Assembly: GCF_901542415.1 (NCBI RefSeq)
Contig: NZ_CABEHV010000004.1
Location: 186,001 to 250,000, forward strand
Reading direction: 5' to 3'
Source: Streptococcus mitis
Lineage (GTDB): Bacteria > Bacillota > Bacilli > Lactobacillales > Streptococcaceae
Length of the DNA: 64,000 nucleotides
The position numbers were made by a program, and so were the translations under genes. Positions 41,761-51,660 of the stretch are shown here, in pieces. Below the pieces are notes generated by a model that was not told the origin of the DNA, made no database searches, and saw only the letters and a program-made list of their open reading frames with translations. The stretch's first letter is position 1. Each line of letters starts with the position of its first letter.

Positions 41761-42903
41761 ATGATTTACTTTGATAATTCGGCGACGACCAAGCCCTATC
41801 CTGAAGCCCTTGAAACCTATATGCAGGTGGCTTCAAAAATTTTAGGAAATCCATCTAGTCTCCATCGTTTGGGAGACCAGGCAACACGAATCTTAGATGC
41901 TTCTCGTCAACAGATTGCAGATTTAATCGGTAAGAAAAGTGATGAAATCTTCTTTACTTCTGGTGGGACAGAAGGAGATAACTGGGTTATCAAGGGTGTG
42001 GCCTTTGAAAAGGCTCAGTTTGGAAAACACATCATTGTATCAGCCATTGAACATCCGGCAGTCAAAGAGTCAGCCCTCTGGTTGAAAAGTCAAGGATTTG
42101 AAGTAGATTTTGCTCCAGTTGATAACAAAGGATTTGTAGATGTTGAAGCGTTATCAGATTTGATAAGACCTGATACGACCCTCGTTTCCGTCATGGCTGT
42201 GAACAATGAAATCGGCTCGATTCAACCTATTCAAGCTATTTCAGAACTATTGGCAGACAAGCCAACTATTTCCTTCCACGTTGATGCGGTTCAGGCACTT
42301 GCCAAGATTCCGACTGAAAAGTATCTGACAGAACGAGTGGATTTTGCGACTTTCTCTAGTCACAAGTTTCACGGAGTTCGAGGTGTTGGATTTGTCTATA
42401 TCAAGTCTGGCAAGAAGATTACGCCTCTGTTGACTGGTGGTGGTCAGGAGCGTGATTATCGTTCAACAACTGAAAATGTGGCAGGAATTGCAGCGACAGC
42501 CAAGGCTCTCCGTTTGTCTATGGAAAAGCTAGGTTTCTTTACTAGCAAGACTGGGCAGATGAAGGCAGTGATTCGCCAAGCCCTTCTGGACTATCCAGAT
42601 ATTTTTGTCTTTTCAGATGAGGAAGACTTTGCCCCTCATATTCTGACTTTTGGAATCAAGGGTGTTCGTGGTGAAGTCATCGTTCACGCCTTTGAAGACT
42701 ATGATATTTTTATCTCAACGACCTCTGCTTGTTCGTCAAAGGCAGGAAAACCAGCCGGAACCCTGATTGCTATGGGAGTGGACAAGGATAAGGCTCAGTC
42801 AGCTGTGCGTTTAAGCCTAGACCTTGAAAATGATATGAGTCAGGTCGAGCAGTTTTTGACCAAGTTAAAATTAATTTACAATCAAACTAGAAAAGTAAGA
42901 TAG
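41761..42903 (+). CDS. Cysteine desulfurase (NifS/IscS-like) paired with ThiI
   Basis: A 380-residue PLP enzyme. [14 protein letters not shown] at the start, [26 protein letters not shown], the PLP-binding Lys in [11 protein letters not shown] and the catalytic Cys loop [14 protein letters not shown] (about residue 325) are all present. Its partner thiI starts 8 bases downstream, so its persulfide is probably used for 4-thiouridine formation in tRNA. Confidence 0.93.
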   Translation: MIYFDNSATTKPYPEALETYMQVASKILGNPSSLHRLGDQATRILDASRQQIADLIGKKSDEIFFTSGGTEGDNWVIKGVAFEKAQFGKHIIVSAIEHPAVKESALWLKSQGFEVDFAPVDNKGFVDVEALSDLIRPDTTLVSVMAVNNEIGSIQPIQAISELLADKPTISFHVDAVQALAKIPTEKYLTERVDFATFSSHKFHGVRGVGFVYIKSGKKITPLLTGGGQERDYRSTTENVAGIAATAKALRLSMEKLGFFTSKTGQMKAVIRQALLDYPDIFVFSDEEDFAPHILTFGIKGVRGEVIVHAFEDYDIFISTTSACSSKAGKPAGTLIAMGVDKDKAQSAVRLSLDLENDMSQVEQFLTKLKLIYNQTRKVR

Positions 42904-42911
42904 GAGCATTC

Positions 42912-44126
42912 ATGCAGTATTCAGAAATTATGATTCGCTACGGAGAGTTGTCAACCAAGGGTAAAAATCGTATGCGTTTCATCAATAAACTTCGCAATAA
43001 TATATCAGACGTTTTGTCTATCTATCCCCAAGTTAAGGTAACGGCAGATCGTGACCGTGCCCACGCTTACCTAAATGGAGCAGATTACACAGCAGTAGCA
43101 GAATCACTCAAACAAGTTTTTGGGATTCAAAACTTTTCTCCTGTTTATAAGGTCGAAAAATCTGTAGAAGTTCTGAAGTCTGCTGTCCAAGAGATTATGC
43201 AGGACATCTACAAGGATGGCATGACCTTTAAAATTTCTGGCAAGCGTAGCGACCACAACTTTGAGTTGGATAGTCGTGAACTCAATCAAACACTTGGAGG
43301 AGCTGTTTTCGAAGCCATTCCAAATGTGCAAGCTCAAATGAAAAGTCCTGACATCAATCTTCAGGTGGAAATCCGTGAAGAAGCAGCCTATCTTTCTTAT
43401 GAAACCATTCGTGGGGCTGGTGGTTTGCCAGTTGGAACTTCAGGTAAAGGGATGCTCATGTTGTCAGGAGGGATCGACTCACCTGTAGCAGGTTATCTTG
43501 CACTTAAGCGTGGGGTGGATATTGAGGCTGTTCATTTTGCCAGCCCACCTTACACGAGTCCAGGCGCTCTTAAAAAAGCCCAAGATTTGACCCGTAAATT
43601 AACCAAGTTTGGGGGAAATATCCAGTTTATCGAAGTACCTTTCACAGAGATTCAAGAGGAAATCAAGGCCAAAGCGCCAGAAGCTTACTTGATGACTCTA
43701 ACGCGTCGTTTTATGATGCGGATTACAGATCGTATTCGTGAGGTACGAAATGGTTTAGTTATCATCAATGGGGAAAGCCTAGGTCAAGTAGCCAGCCAAA
43801 CCTTGGAGAGCATGCAGGCTATCAATGCAGTTACCAACACTCCCATCATCCGTCCAGTTGTGACAATGGATAAGTTGGAAATCATTGACATTGCTCAGGA
43901 AATTGACACCTTTGAAATTTCTATCCAGCCTTTTGAAGACTGTTGTACCATTTTTGCGCCAGATCGTCCGAAAACAAATCCTAAGATTAAGAATGCGGAG
44001 CAGTATGAAGCTCGTATGGATGTTGAAGGTTTAGTTGAGCGAGCAGTGGCTGGAATCATGATTACTGAGATTACACCGCAGGCTGAAAAAGATGAAGTCG
44101 ATGACTTGATTGACAATCTTCTCTAA
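42912..44126 (+). CDS. thiI: tRNA 4-thiouridine synthase ThiI
   Basis: A 404-residue protein. An N-terminal ferredoxin-like/THUMP region ([16 protein letters not shown]) comes first. The PP-loop [20 protein letters not shown] (about residue 185) and [15 protein letters not shown] with the catalytic Cys follow. The rhodanese extension of enterobacterial ThiI is absent, as usual in Gram-positives. Confidence 0.95.
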   Translation: MQYSEIMIRYGELSTKGKNRMRFINKLRNNISDVLSIYPQVKVTADRDRAHAYLNGADYTAVAESLKQVFGIQNFSPVYKVEKSVEVLKSAVQEIMQDIYKDGMTFKISGKRSDHNFELDSRELNQTLGGAVFEAIPNVQAQMKSPDINLQVEIREEAAYLSYETIRGAGGLPVGTSGKGMLMLSGGIDSPVAGYLALKRGVDIEAVHFASPPYTSPGALKKAQDLTRKLTKFGGNIQFIEVPFTEIQEEIKAKAPEAYLMTLTRRFMMRITDRIREVRNGLVIINGESLGQVASQTLESMQAINAVTNTPIIRPVVTMDKLEIIDIAQEIDTFEISIQPFEDCCTIFAPDRPKTNPKIKNAEQYEARMDVEGLVERAVAGIMITEITPQAEKDEVDDLIDNLL

Positions 44127-44160
44127 TCAGAAAATCCAAAAGAATTTAGAAAGTTAAATG

Positions 44161-44208
44161 AAAAAGTTAGTTTTTAATCCAAAAATGGAAGCAAAACTGA
44201 CTTTTTTT
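44161..44208 (+). terminator. Intrinsic terminator of thiI
   Basis: AAAAAGTTAGTTTT (44161-44174) pairs with AAAACTGACTTTTT (44193-44206) over 14 bp, with further T residues. Confidence 0.78.
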
Positions 44209-44261
44209 CTATTTTTATGATATAATGAGATAAAATTTTGAATATAGAGAGTTTTCTGACA

Positions 44262-45086
44262 ATGAATCAATCCTACTTTTATTTAAAAATGAAAGAACAC
44301 AAACTCAAGGTTCCTTATATAGGTAAGGAACGCCGTGTACGTGTTCTGCTTCCTAAAGATTATGAGAAAGACACGGATCGTTCCTATCCTGTTGTTTACT
44401 TTCATGACGGGCAAAATGTTTTTTATAGCAAGGAGTCTTTCATTGGCCATTCATGGAAGATTATCCCAGCTATTAAGCGTAATCCTGATATCAGTCGCAT
44501 GATTGTCGTCGCCATTGACAATGATGGTATGGGGCGGATGAATGAGTATGCGGCTTGGAAGTTCCAAGAATCTCCTATCCCAGGACAGCAATTTGGCGGT
44601 AAGGGCGTGGAGTATGCCGAGTTTGTTATGGAGGTGGTCAAGCCATTTATCGATGAGACCTACCGTACTAAAGCTGACTGCCAGCATACGGCTATGATTG
44701 GGTCTTCACTAGGAGGCAATATTACCCAGTTTATCGGTTTGGAATACCAAGACCAAATTGGTTGCTTGGGCGTCTTTTCATCTGCCAACTGGCTCCATCA
44801 AGAAGCCTTTAATCGCTATATTGAACGCAAGAAACTATCGCCTGACCAGCGTATCTTTATCTATGTTGGAACTGAAGAAGCAGATGATACGGACAAGACC
44901 CTGATGGCTGGTAATATCAAACAAGCCTATATCGATTCGTCTCTTCGGTATTACCATGATTTGATAGCAGGTGGGGTACACTTAGATAATCTTGTCTTGA
45001 AAGTTCAATCTGGTGCCATCCATAGTGAAATCCCTTGGTCGGAGAATTTACCAGACTGTCTGAGATTTTTTGCAGAGAAATGGTAA
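44262..45086 (+). CDS. Esterase-like alpha/beta hydrolase 1
   Basis: A 274-residue protein. ATG 44262 is chosen over TTG 44238. YPVVYFHDGQNVF, the nucleophile elbow AMIGSSLGGNITQFI (GxSxG), a FIYVGTEEADDTD acid region and AIHSEIPWSENL with the His are consistent with the esterase D/enterochelin-esterase group. No signal peptide, so it should act in the cytoplasm. It is the first gene of a three-gene operon with another esterase and an ATP-grasp ligase. Substrate unknown. Confidence 0.85.
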   Translation: MNQSYFYLKMKEHKLKVPYIGKERRVRVLLPKDYEKDTDRSYPVVYFHDGQNVFYSKESFIGHSWKIIPAIKRNPDISRMIVVAIDNDGMGRMNEYAAWKFQESPIPGQQFGGKGVEYAEFVMEVVKPFIDETYRTKADCQHTAMIGSSLGGNITQFIGLEYQDQIGCLGVFSSANWLHQEAFNRYIERKKLSPDQRIFIYVGTEEADDTDKTLMAGNIKQAYIDSSLRYYHDLIAGGVHLDNLVLKVQSGAIHSEIPWSENLPDCLRFFAEKW

Positions 45087-45106
45087 GTTAGAAAAGGAGA
45101 AAGCCA

Positions 45107-45847
45107 ATGCATATTGAAAACCTTAGCCACTGGAGTGGCAATCTTAACCGTGAAATGTACCTTAATCGTTATGGACATGCAGGGATTCCAGTTGTGGTCT
45201 TTGCTTCATCAGGTGGTAGTCACAATGAATACTATGATTTTGGCATGATTGATGCTTGTGCTTCTTTTATCGAGGAAGGCCGTGTTCAGTTCTTTACCCT
45301 ATCCAGTGTAGATAGTGAGAGCTGGTTGGCCACTTGGAAAAATGGTCATGACCAAGCAGAGATGCACCGTGCCTACGAGCGTTATGTGATTGAGGAGGCT
45401 ATTCCTTTTATCAAGCACAAGACAGGTTGGTTTGATGGTATGATGACGACAGGTTGCTCCATGGGCGCCTACCATGCAGTCAACTTTTTCCTCCAACATC
45501 CAGATGTCTTTACCAAGGTGATTGCTCTCAGTGGTGTTTACGACGCACGTTTCTTTGTCGGCGATTACTACAATGACGATGCTATTTACCAAAACTCGCC
45601 AGTAGATTATATCTGGAACCAGAACGACGGCTGGTTTATTGACCGTTATCGTCAGGCAGAGATTGTGCTGTGTACGGGTCTTGGTGCCTGGGAACAAGAC
45701 GGTCTACCATCCTTTTACAAGCTCAAAGAAGCCTTTGACCAGAAACAAATTCCAGCCTGGTTTGCTGAATGGGGACACGATGTCGCCCACGACTGGGAAT
45801 GGTGGCGCAAACAAATGCCTTATTTCCTTGGAAATCTCTATTTATAA
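45107..45847 (+). CDS. Esterase-like alpha/beta hydrolase 2
   Basis: A 246-residue protein, ATG after AAAAGGAG. It has the nucleophile elbow TTGCSMGAYHAVNFF, ALSGVYDARFFVGDYY, an acidic VLCTGLGAWEQDG loop and a conserved GHDVAHDWEWW His region at the C terminus. It is distantly related to the previous gene but not a recent duplicate. No signal peptide is seen. Confidence 0.82.
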   Translation: MHIENLSHWSGNLNREMYLNRYGHAGIPVVVFASSGGSHNEYYDFGMIDACASFIEEGRVQFFTLSSVDSESWLATWKNGHDQAEMHRAYERYVIEEAIPFIKHKTGWFDGMMTTGCSMGAYHAVNFFLQHPDVFTKVIALSGVYDARFFVGDYYNDDAIYQNSPVDYIWNQNDGWFIDRYRQAEIVLCTGLGAWEQDGLPSFYKLKEAFDQKQIPAWFAEWGHDVAHDWEWWRKQMPYFLGNLYL

Positions 45848-45859
45848 AAGGAGTTACCT

Positions 45860-47026
45860 ATGAATTACCTTGTTATTTCTCCCTACTATCCGCAAAACTT
45901 TCAACAGTTTACCATTGAGCTAGCCAATAAAGGTATCACAGTCTTGGGGATTGGCCAAGAACCATACGAGCAATTGGATGAACCTTTACGCAATAGCCTG
46001 ACCGAGTATTTCCGTGTGGACAATCTTGAAAATATAGATGAAGTCAAGAGAGCGGTTGCTTTTCTCTTTTATAAACATGGCCCGATAGACCGTATTGAAT
46101 CCCACAATGAATACTGGCTTGAGCTGGATGCAACACTCAGGGAACAATTCAATGTCTTTGGTGCCAAACCAGAGGATCTCAAAAAGACGAAATTTAAGTC
46201 TGAAATGAAGAAACTCTTCAAAAAAGCAGGTGTCCCCGTGGTACCAGGCGCTGTTATCCAGACAGAAGCAGATGTGGATCAAGCAGTGAATGAAATCGGT
46301 CTTCCAATGATTGCCAAACCTGATAATGGAGTGGGAGCAGCCGCAACCTTTAAACTTGAGACAGAAGATGATATCAATCACTTCAAGTCTGAGTGGGATC
46401 ATTCAACTGTTTATTTCTTTGAGAAATTTGTTACTTCTAGCGAAATTTGTACCTTTGATGGTCTAGTGGGTAAGGATGGAAAGATTGTTTTTTCAACGAC
46501 CTTCGACTACGCCTATACACCGCTGGATCTCATGATTTACAAGATGGACAATTCCTACTATGTGCTCAAGGATATGGATCCCAAATTACGTAAATATGGT
46601 GAGGCCATTGTCAAGGAATTTGGTATGAAAGAACGGTTCTTCCATATCGAGTTCTTCCGTGAAGGGGATGATTACATCGCCATTGAGTACAATAACCGGC
46701 CTGCAGGTGGTTTCACTATTGATGTTTATAACTTTGCTCATTCTTTGGATCTTTATCGTGGCTATGCTGCTATTGTAGCAGGGGAAGAGTTCCCAGCGTC
46801 AGACTTTGAACCTCAGTATTGTTTGGCTACTTCTCGCCGTGCAAATGCTCATTATGTTTATTCAGAAGAGGACTTGCTTGCTAAATATAGCCAGCAGTTC
46901 AAGGTGAAAAAAATCATGCCTGCAGCCTTTGCGGAACTTCAAGGGGATTACCTTTATATGTTGACAACTCCGAGTCGACAAGAAATGGAGCAGATGATTG
47001 CTGATTTCGGACAACGTCAAGAATAA
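45860..47026 (+). CDS. ATP-grasp ligase of unknown substrate
   Basis: A 388-residue protein, ATG after AAAAGGAG. The N-terminal pre-ATP-grasp domain (NYLVISPYYPQNFQQFT) precedes KFKSEMKKLFKKAGVPVVPG, a nucleotide-binding GLPMIAKPDNGVGAAATF loop, and HIEFFREGDDYIAIEYNNRPAG with the Mg-binding Glu and Asn residues. This matches the carboxylate-amine ligase type of ATP-grasp enzymes. Linked to two esterases, it may build or condense a small acyl or peptide product; this is inference. Confidence 0.85.
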   Translation: MNYLVISPYYPQNFQQFTIELANKGITVLGIGQEPYEQLDEPLRNSLTEYFRVDNLENIDEVKRAVAFLFYKHGPIDRIESHNEYWLELDATLREQFNVFGAKPEDLKKTKFKSEMKKLFKKAGVPVVPGAVIQTEADVDQAVNEIGLPMIAKPDNGVGAAATFKLETEDDINHFKSEWDHSTVYFFEKFVTSSEICTFDGLVGKDGKIVFSTTFDYAYTPLDLMIYKMDNSYYVLKDMDPKLRKYGEAIVKEFGMKERFFHIEFFREGDDYIAIEYNNRPAGGFTIDVYNFAHSLDLYRGYAAIVAGEEFPASDFEPQYCLATSRRANAHYVYSEEDLLAKYSQQFKVKKIMPAAFAELQGDYLYMLTTPSRQEMEQMIADFGQRQE

Positions 47027-47034
47027 GAACTCTC

Positions 47035-47066
47035 GGATTAAGGAAATGCACCTCCTTAATCCTTTT
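47035..47066 (+). terminator. Intrinsic terminator of the esterase/ATP-grasp operon
   Basis: GGATTAAGGA (47035-47044) and TCCTTAATCC (47053-47062) form a perfect 10-bp stem, then TTTT. Confidence 0.85.
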
Positions 47067-47185
47067 GTTTCAATAAGAGAAATAAAACCGCTTTCCCATA
47101 TATTCTTTTAGAAAACCTGTTGCTAAAAGATATAAAAATTGATAGAATAAGGATTGTCTAAAAAATTTTAAGGAGAATCTATCAA

Positions 47186-48091
47186 ATGGATTTCACATGG
47201 GCAATTAAATATGCCACTGAATTTTTGGCCACTGCTATTTTGATCATTCTTGGAAATGGTGCAGTTGCCAACGTTGAACTTAAAGGTACGAAAGGTCACC
47301 AAAGTGGCTGGATCGTTATCGCTGTTGGTTATGGTATGGGGGTTATGATCCCAGCCTTGATGTTTGGTAACGTATCAGGTAACCACATTAACCCAGCCTT
47401 CACTCTTGGACTTGCGATCAGCGGTCTCTTCCCTTGGGCACAAGTTGCGCCTTATATCATCGCACAAGTTTTGGGTGCTATCTTTGGTCAAGCCTTGGTT
47501 GTGGCAACACACCGCCCATATTACTTGAAAACTGAAAATCCAAACAACATTTTGGGTACTTTCTCAACCATTTCAAGTTTGGATAATGGTACAAAAGAAT
47601 CACGTTTTGCAGCAACTGTTAACGGTTTTGTAAACGAGTTTGTTGGTTCATTTGTTCTTTTCTTTGCAGCTCTTGGAATGACTAAAAACTTCTTTGGTGC
47701 TGAACTAGTATCAAAAGCACAAGCGGCTATTAATGCTCAAGTTGCACAAGCAACTACTCAAGGTCAAACCATTCCTCAAGAACAAGTAACAGCAGCACTT
47801 GACCAAGCTAAAGAACAAGTAGCGCCATTTATGACATCAGGTCTTGGAATTGCTCACTTGGCACTTGGATTCCTTGTTATGGCTTTGGTAACATCACTTG
47901 GTGGACCTACAGGGCCTGCCTTGAACCCAGCCCGTGACTTGGGACCACGTCTCCTTCATGCTTTCCTTCCAAAATCAGTTCTTGGTGAGCACAAAGGTGA
48001 TTCAAAATGGTGGTATTCTTGGGTACCAGTAGTAGCACCGATCGCAGCAGCAATTGCGGCAGTAGCTATCTTCAAATTCCTTTACCTATAA
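47186..48091 (+). CDS. Aquaglyceroporin (MIP family)
   Basis: A 301-residue protein. Both pore motifs are present: NHINPAFTLG (about residue 70) and GPALNPARDLGPR (about 245). Asp after NPAR and the size point to the glycerol-conducting branch. About 45 extra residues rich in Gln and Ala (from KAQAAINAQVAQ to QEQVTAALDQAKEQV) lie between the pore halves, a feature seen in some lactic acid bacterial GlpF homologues. Six to seven membrane segments. Confidence 0.92.
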   Translation: MDFTWAIKYATEFLATAILIILGNGAVANVELKGTKGHQSGWIVIAVGYGMGVMIPALMFGNVSGNHINPAFTLGLAISGLFPWAQVAPYIIAQVLGAIFGQALVVATHRPYYLKTENPNNILGTFSTISSLDNGTKESRFAATVNGFVNEFVGSFVLFFAALGMTKNFFGAELVSKAQAAINAQVAQATTQGQTIPQEQVTAALDQAKEQVAPFMTSGLGIAHLALGFLVMALVTSLGGPTGPALNPARDLGPRLLHAFLPKSVLGEHKGDSKWWYSWVPVVAPIAAAIAAVAIFKFLYL

Positions 48092-48098
48092 GAAATTG

Positions 48099-48124
48099 AA
48101 ACCGAGGAAATCCTCGGTTTTTTA
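48099..48124 (+). terminator. Intrinsic terminator of the aquaglyceroporin gene
   Basis: AAACCGAGGA and TCCTCGGTTT pair around a short A-rich loop, followed by further T residues. Confidence 0.85.
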
Positions 48125-48214
48125 GATGAAATTTTACGAAAAAAAGGTAAATCTGAGCATAATTTCTTGTAAAAAATTCTAAAATCCTTTAAAATAAAAG
48201 AGTTGGAGGAATTT

Positions 48215-48940
48215 ATGAATGTAAATCAGATTGTACGGATTATTCCTACTTTAAAAGTTAATAATAGAAAATTAAATGAAACATTTTATATAGAAACCCT
48301 TGGCATGAAGGCCTTGTTAGAAGAGTCAGCCTTTCTGTCACTAGGTGATCAAACAGGTTTAGAAAAGCTGGTTTTAGAAGAAGCTCCAAGTATGCGCACT
48401 CGTAAGGTAGAGGGAAGAAAAAAACTAGCTAGATTGATTGTCAAGGTGGAAAATCCCTTAGAAATCGAGGCCTTATTAGCTAAAACAGATTCGATTCATC
48501 AATTATATAAAGGTCAAAATGGCTACGCTTTTGAGATTTTTTCACCCGAAGATGATTTGATTTTGATTCATGCGGAAGATGACAGAGCAAGTCTAGTAGA
48601 AGTAGGAGAAAAGCCAGAATTTCAAACAGATCTGGAGTCAATTTCTTTAAGTAAATTTGAAATTTCTATGGAATTACACCTCCCAACGGATGTAGATAGT
48701 TTCTTGGAACTATCTGAAATTGGGGCGTCACTTGATTTTATCCCAGCACAGGGGCAGGATTTGACTGTGGACAATACGGTTACTTGGGACTTATCTATGC
48801 TCAAGTTCTTAGTCAATGAACTAGATATAGAAAGTCTTCGCCAGAAGTTTGAGTCTACCGAATATTTTATTCCTAAGTCTGAAAAATTCTTCCTTGGTAA
48901 AGATAGAAATAATGTTGAATTGTGGTTTGAAGAAGTATGA
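48215..48940 (+). CDS. cppA: CppA family protein
   Basis: A 241-residue protein. ATG 48215 follows TTGGAGGAAT and is preferred over the in-frame start at 48203. VNQIVRIIPTLKVNNRKLNETFYIETLGMKA-type N terminus and a glyoxalase-like repeat layout (IHAEDDRASLVEVGEKPEF) match CppA, described as a C3-degrading proteinase family of streptococci. There is no signal peptide, so a surface role is not obvious from sequence. It overlaps the next gene by 4 bases. Confidence 0.85.
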   Translation: MNVNQIVRIIPTLKVNNRKLNETFYIETLGMKALLEESAFLSLGDQTGLEKLVLEEAPSMRTRKVEGRKKLARLIVKVENPLEIEALLAKTDSIHQLYKGQNGYAFEIFSPEDDLILIHAEDDRASLVEVGEKPEFQTDLESISLSKFEISMELHLPTDVDSFLELSEIGASLDFIPAQGQDLTVDNTVTWDLSMLKFLVNELDIESLRQKFESTEYFIPKSEKFFLGKDRNNVELWFEEV

Positions 48941-49872
48941 AGTGGACCAAGATTATTAAAAAAATAGAAGAACAAATCGAGGCAGGGATTTATCCCGGAG
49001 CCTCTTTTGCGTATTTTAAGGGCAATAAATGGACGGAGTTCTATTTAGGACAGAGTGACCCAGAGCATGGCTTGGATACTGATCCAGGACTGGTTTATGA
49101 CCTAGCCAGTGTCAGTAAGGTTGTTGGAGTTGGCACCGTTTTTACCTTCTTGTGGGAAAAAGGCAAATTAGATATTGATAGACCTGTAACAGATTTTTTA
49201 GATGAGAGTGATTATCCAGATATCACTATTCGCCAGCTCTTAACCCATGCTACAAATCTGGATCCTTTTATTCCCAATCGTGATCTTTTAACAGCACCTG
49301 AATTAAAGGAAGCGATGTTTCATCTTAAGAGACGAAGTCAGCCAGCCTTTCTTTATTCAGATGTCCACTTTTTGCTTTTAGGTTTTATTTTAGAGAGAAT
49401 TTTTGATCAAGACCTGGATGTAATTTTACAAGAACAAGTCTGGAATTTTTGGGGAATGGCTGAAACCAAGTTTGGCCCTGTTGAGCTTGCTATTCCAACA
49501 GTCAGAGGTGTAGAGGCGGGTCTGGTACATGATCCCAAGGCTCGTCTCCTGGGCAGACATGCAGGTAGTGCTGGTTTGTTTTCGACTGTAAAGGATTTAC
49601 AAATCTTTTTAGAACACTATTTAGCAGATGATTTTGCAAGAGATTTGAGTCAAAATTTTTCTCCTTTGGATGACAAGGAACGTTCTTTAGCATGGAATTT
49701 GGAAGGAGAATGGCTAGACCATACGGGCTATACAGGTACCTTTATCATGTGGAATCGTCAGAAGCAAGAAGCGGTCATTTTCCTATCGAACCGTACCTAT
49801 GAAAAGGATGAGAGGGCTCAATGGATTGTAGACCGCAATCAAGTGATGGACTTGATTCGCAAAGAAGAGTAA
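48937..49872 (+). CDS. Serine hydrolase (class C beta-lactamase/penicillin-binding type)
   Basis: A 311-residue protein. The nucleophile tetrad SVSK lies in YDLASVSKVVGVGT (about residue 60). The second motif is LYSDVHFLLLG (YSD), and HTGYTGT near residue 265 replaces the KTG triad. No signal peptide, so it is probably cytoplasmic, in the esterase/peptidase branch of the family. Coupled to cppA by ATGA overlap. Confidence 0.88.
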   Translation: MKWTKIIKKIEEQIEAGIYPGASFAYFKGNKWTEFYLGQSDPEHGLDTDPGLVYDLASVSKVVGVGTVFTFLWEKGKLDIDRPVTDFLDESDYPDITIRQLLTHATNLDPFIPNRDLLTAPELKEAMFHLKRRSQPAFLYSDVHFLLLGFILERIFDQDLDVILQEQVWNFWGMAETKFGPVELAIPTVRGVEAGLVHDPKARLLGRHAGSAGLFSTVKDLQIFLEHYLADDFARDLSQNFSPLDDKERSLAWNLEGEWLDHTGYTGTFIMWNRQKQEAVIFLSNRTYEKDERAQWIVDRNQVMDLIRKEE

Positions 49873-49880
49873 GGAGAGAC

Positions 49881-50777
49881 ATGTCAAATAGTTTAAAAGG
49901 GATTCTATTAACAGTTGTGGCTGGGATTGCTTGGGGTCTGTCAGGAACGAGTGGCCAATACCTGATGGCGCACGGAATTTCGGCTCTGGTTTTGACCAAC
50001 TTGCGTCTTTTAATCGCTGGTGGAATTCTCATGGTCTTGGCTTATGCTACTGCAAAGGATAGAATGCTGGCCTTTTTAAAGGATAGAGAGAGTTTGCTGT
50101 CTCTTCTTATTTTTGCTCTGATTGGCCTCTTCCTCAATCAATTTGCCTATCTAACTGCTATTCAGGAGACCAATGCAGGAACCGCGACGGTGCTTCAGTA
50201 TGTTTGTCCTGTAGGGATTTTGATTTATAGCTGTATCAAGGATAAGGTGGCGCCAACACTGGGAGAGATTATTTCAATCATATTAGCTATCGGAGGAACC
50301 TTCCTGATCGCAACACATGGGCAGTTGGACCAGTTATCTATGACACCTGCAGGTCTGTTCTGGGGTCTCTTTTCTGCTCTGACTTACGCACTTTATATCA
50401 TTTTGCCCATAGCCTTGATTAAGAAGTGGGGGAGCAGCTTGGTCATCGGTGTGGGAATGGTCGTAGCAGGTTTGGTCGCCCTTCCTTTTACAGGAGTTCT
50501 ACAGACTGCTATCCCAACTAGTCTTGATTTTCTCCTTGCTTTTGCAGGTATTATCCTTATCGGGACTGTCTTTGCCTATACAGCCTTTCTAAAAGGAGCC
50601 AGTTTGATTGGACCAGTTAAGTCAAGTTTGTTGGCTTCAATTGAGCCAATCTCTGCGATTTTCTTTGCTTTCCTAATTATGAATGAACAATTTTATCCAA
50701 TTGATTTTCTTGGTATGGTCATGATATTGTTTGCTGTAACTCTGATTTCTTTGAAAGATTTACTTTTAGAAAAATAA
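49881..50777 (+). CDS. EamA/DMT-family transporter
   Basis: A 298-residue membrane protein. ATG 49881 follows AAGGAGAG; the open frame to 49821 lies inside the previous gene. Ten predicted membrane helices in two EamA repeats (GILLTVVAGIAWGLSGTSGQY and TPAGLFWGLFSALTYALYI mark the repeat starts), with LLASIEPISAIFFAF near the end. Likely exports a small metabolite; substrate unknown. Confidence 0.92.
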   Translation: MSNSLKGILLTVVAGIAWGLSGTSGQYLMAHGISALVLTNLRLLIAGGILMVLAYATAKDRMLAFLKDRESLLSLLIFALIGLFLNQFAYLTAIQETNAGTATVLQYVCPVGILIYSCIKDKVAPTLGEIISIILAIGGTFLIATHGQLDQLSMTPAGLFWGLFSALTYALYIILPIALIKKWGSSLVIGVGMVVAGLVALPFTGVLQTAIPTSLDFLLAFAGIILIGTVFAYTAFLKGASLIGPVKSSLLASIEPISAIFFAFLIMNEQFYPIDFLGMVMILFAVTLISLKDLLLEK

Positions 50778-50810
50778 AAAAAGACTCTTTGTCCGTGACA
50801 GAGAGTTTTT
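50777..50810. terminator. Bidirectional terminator between EamA and GntR genes
   Basis: AAAAAAGACTCTTTGTC and GACAGAGAGTTTTT pair with a CGT loop (one mismatch), flanked by A and T runs; the two genes are convergent. Confidence 0.7.
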
Positions 50811-50820
50811 GTGTAGTAAT

Positions 50821-51528
50821 CTAATTGTTTTCAAGATAAAATTCAAAGCGTTCGCCTACATACTGACTTTTTACGTATTCAAAAGCTGTCCCATCTTCTA
50901 GGTAAGAAACCTGAGTCAGCCCAAGAATAGCATGTCCTTTTTCAACTTTTAAATAGTGGGCAATTTTTTCTTTAGCAAGGCGCGCATAAATAGTCTGCTG
51001 TGATTTGCCGATACGGTAGCCATGTTTTTGTAAGGTTTGGAAGAAATGACTTGTGATTTCTTCTTTTTTAAAGTCCTTAATGAATTTTTCAGGAATAGAA
51101 GCAACTTCATAAACCAGAGGAACTTGGTCGGCATAGCGAACCCGTTCCATTCGGATAATATTCTCCGTTGGAGAAATTCCTAACTTTGCAACTTCCTGCT
51201 CATTGGGAATGGTTTTTCTGTAGGAAATGAGTTGGCTAGAGGGAACTTTACCTTGGGATTTGACAATTTCAGTAAAACTGGTTGTTCCTCGCATCTTTTC
51301 TTGTACTCGAGTACTAGACACAAAGGTGCCACTTCCAACTCTGCGCTCCAGAACACCTTCTTCGACCAAGAGGGAAATTGCTTGGCGGAGGGTCATGCGG
51401 CTGACCTCAAACTGCTCTGCTAAATCTCTTTCACTGGGAAGTCTCTCACCAATGGCCCAACGATTTTCGTCAATATCCTTTTTAATCTGATCATGGATTT
51501 TCATATAAGCGGGTAGCATATTTTTCAC
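50821..51528 (-). CDS. GntR-family regulator (HutC/UTRA type)
   Basis: A 235-residue protein. The N-terminal winged helix reads GERLPSERDLAEQFEVSRMTLRQA, then VLERRVGSGTFV. The UTRA ligand domain has QLISYRKTIPNEQEVAKLG and MERVRYADQVPLVYE. It is divergent from guaA, sharing 132 bases of intergenic DNA, so autoregulation or control of guaA is possible. The effector is not evident. Confidence 0.92.
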   Translation of the reverse strand: MKNMLPAYMKIHDQIKKDIDENRWAIGERLPSERDLAEQFEVSRMTLRQAISLLVEEGVLERRVGSGTFVSSTRVQEKMRGTTSFTEIVKSQGKVPSSQLISYRKTIPNEQEVAKLGISPTENIIRMERVRYADQVPLVYEVASIPEKFIKDFKKEEITSHFFQTLQKHGYRIGKSQQTIYARLAKEKIAHYLKVEKGHAILGLTQVSYLEDGTAFEYVKSQYVGERFEFYLENN

Positions 51529-51660
51529 TTCATTTCTATCTTTTCTCTATTGTACCCTAATAAACAAGAAAAAGTCAATCTTCGCCTTGTTTAGTTGGTA
51601 ATTCACTAGTATTTGTGATAGAATATTGAGAAAAGATATTTCTTTTGAGAAAGGAAAAAG

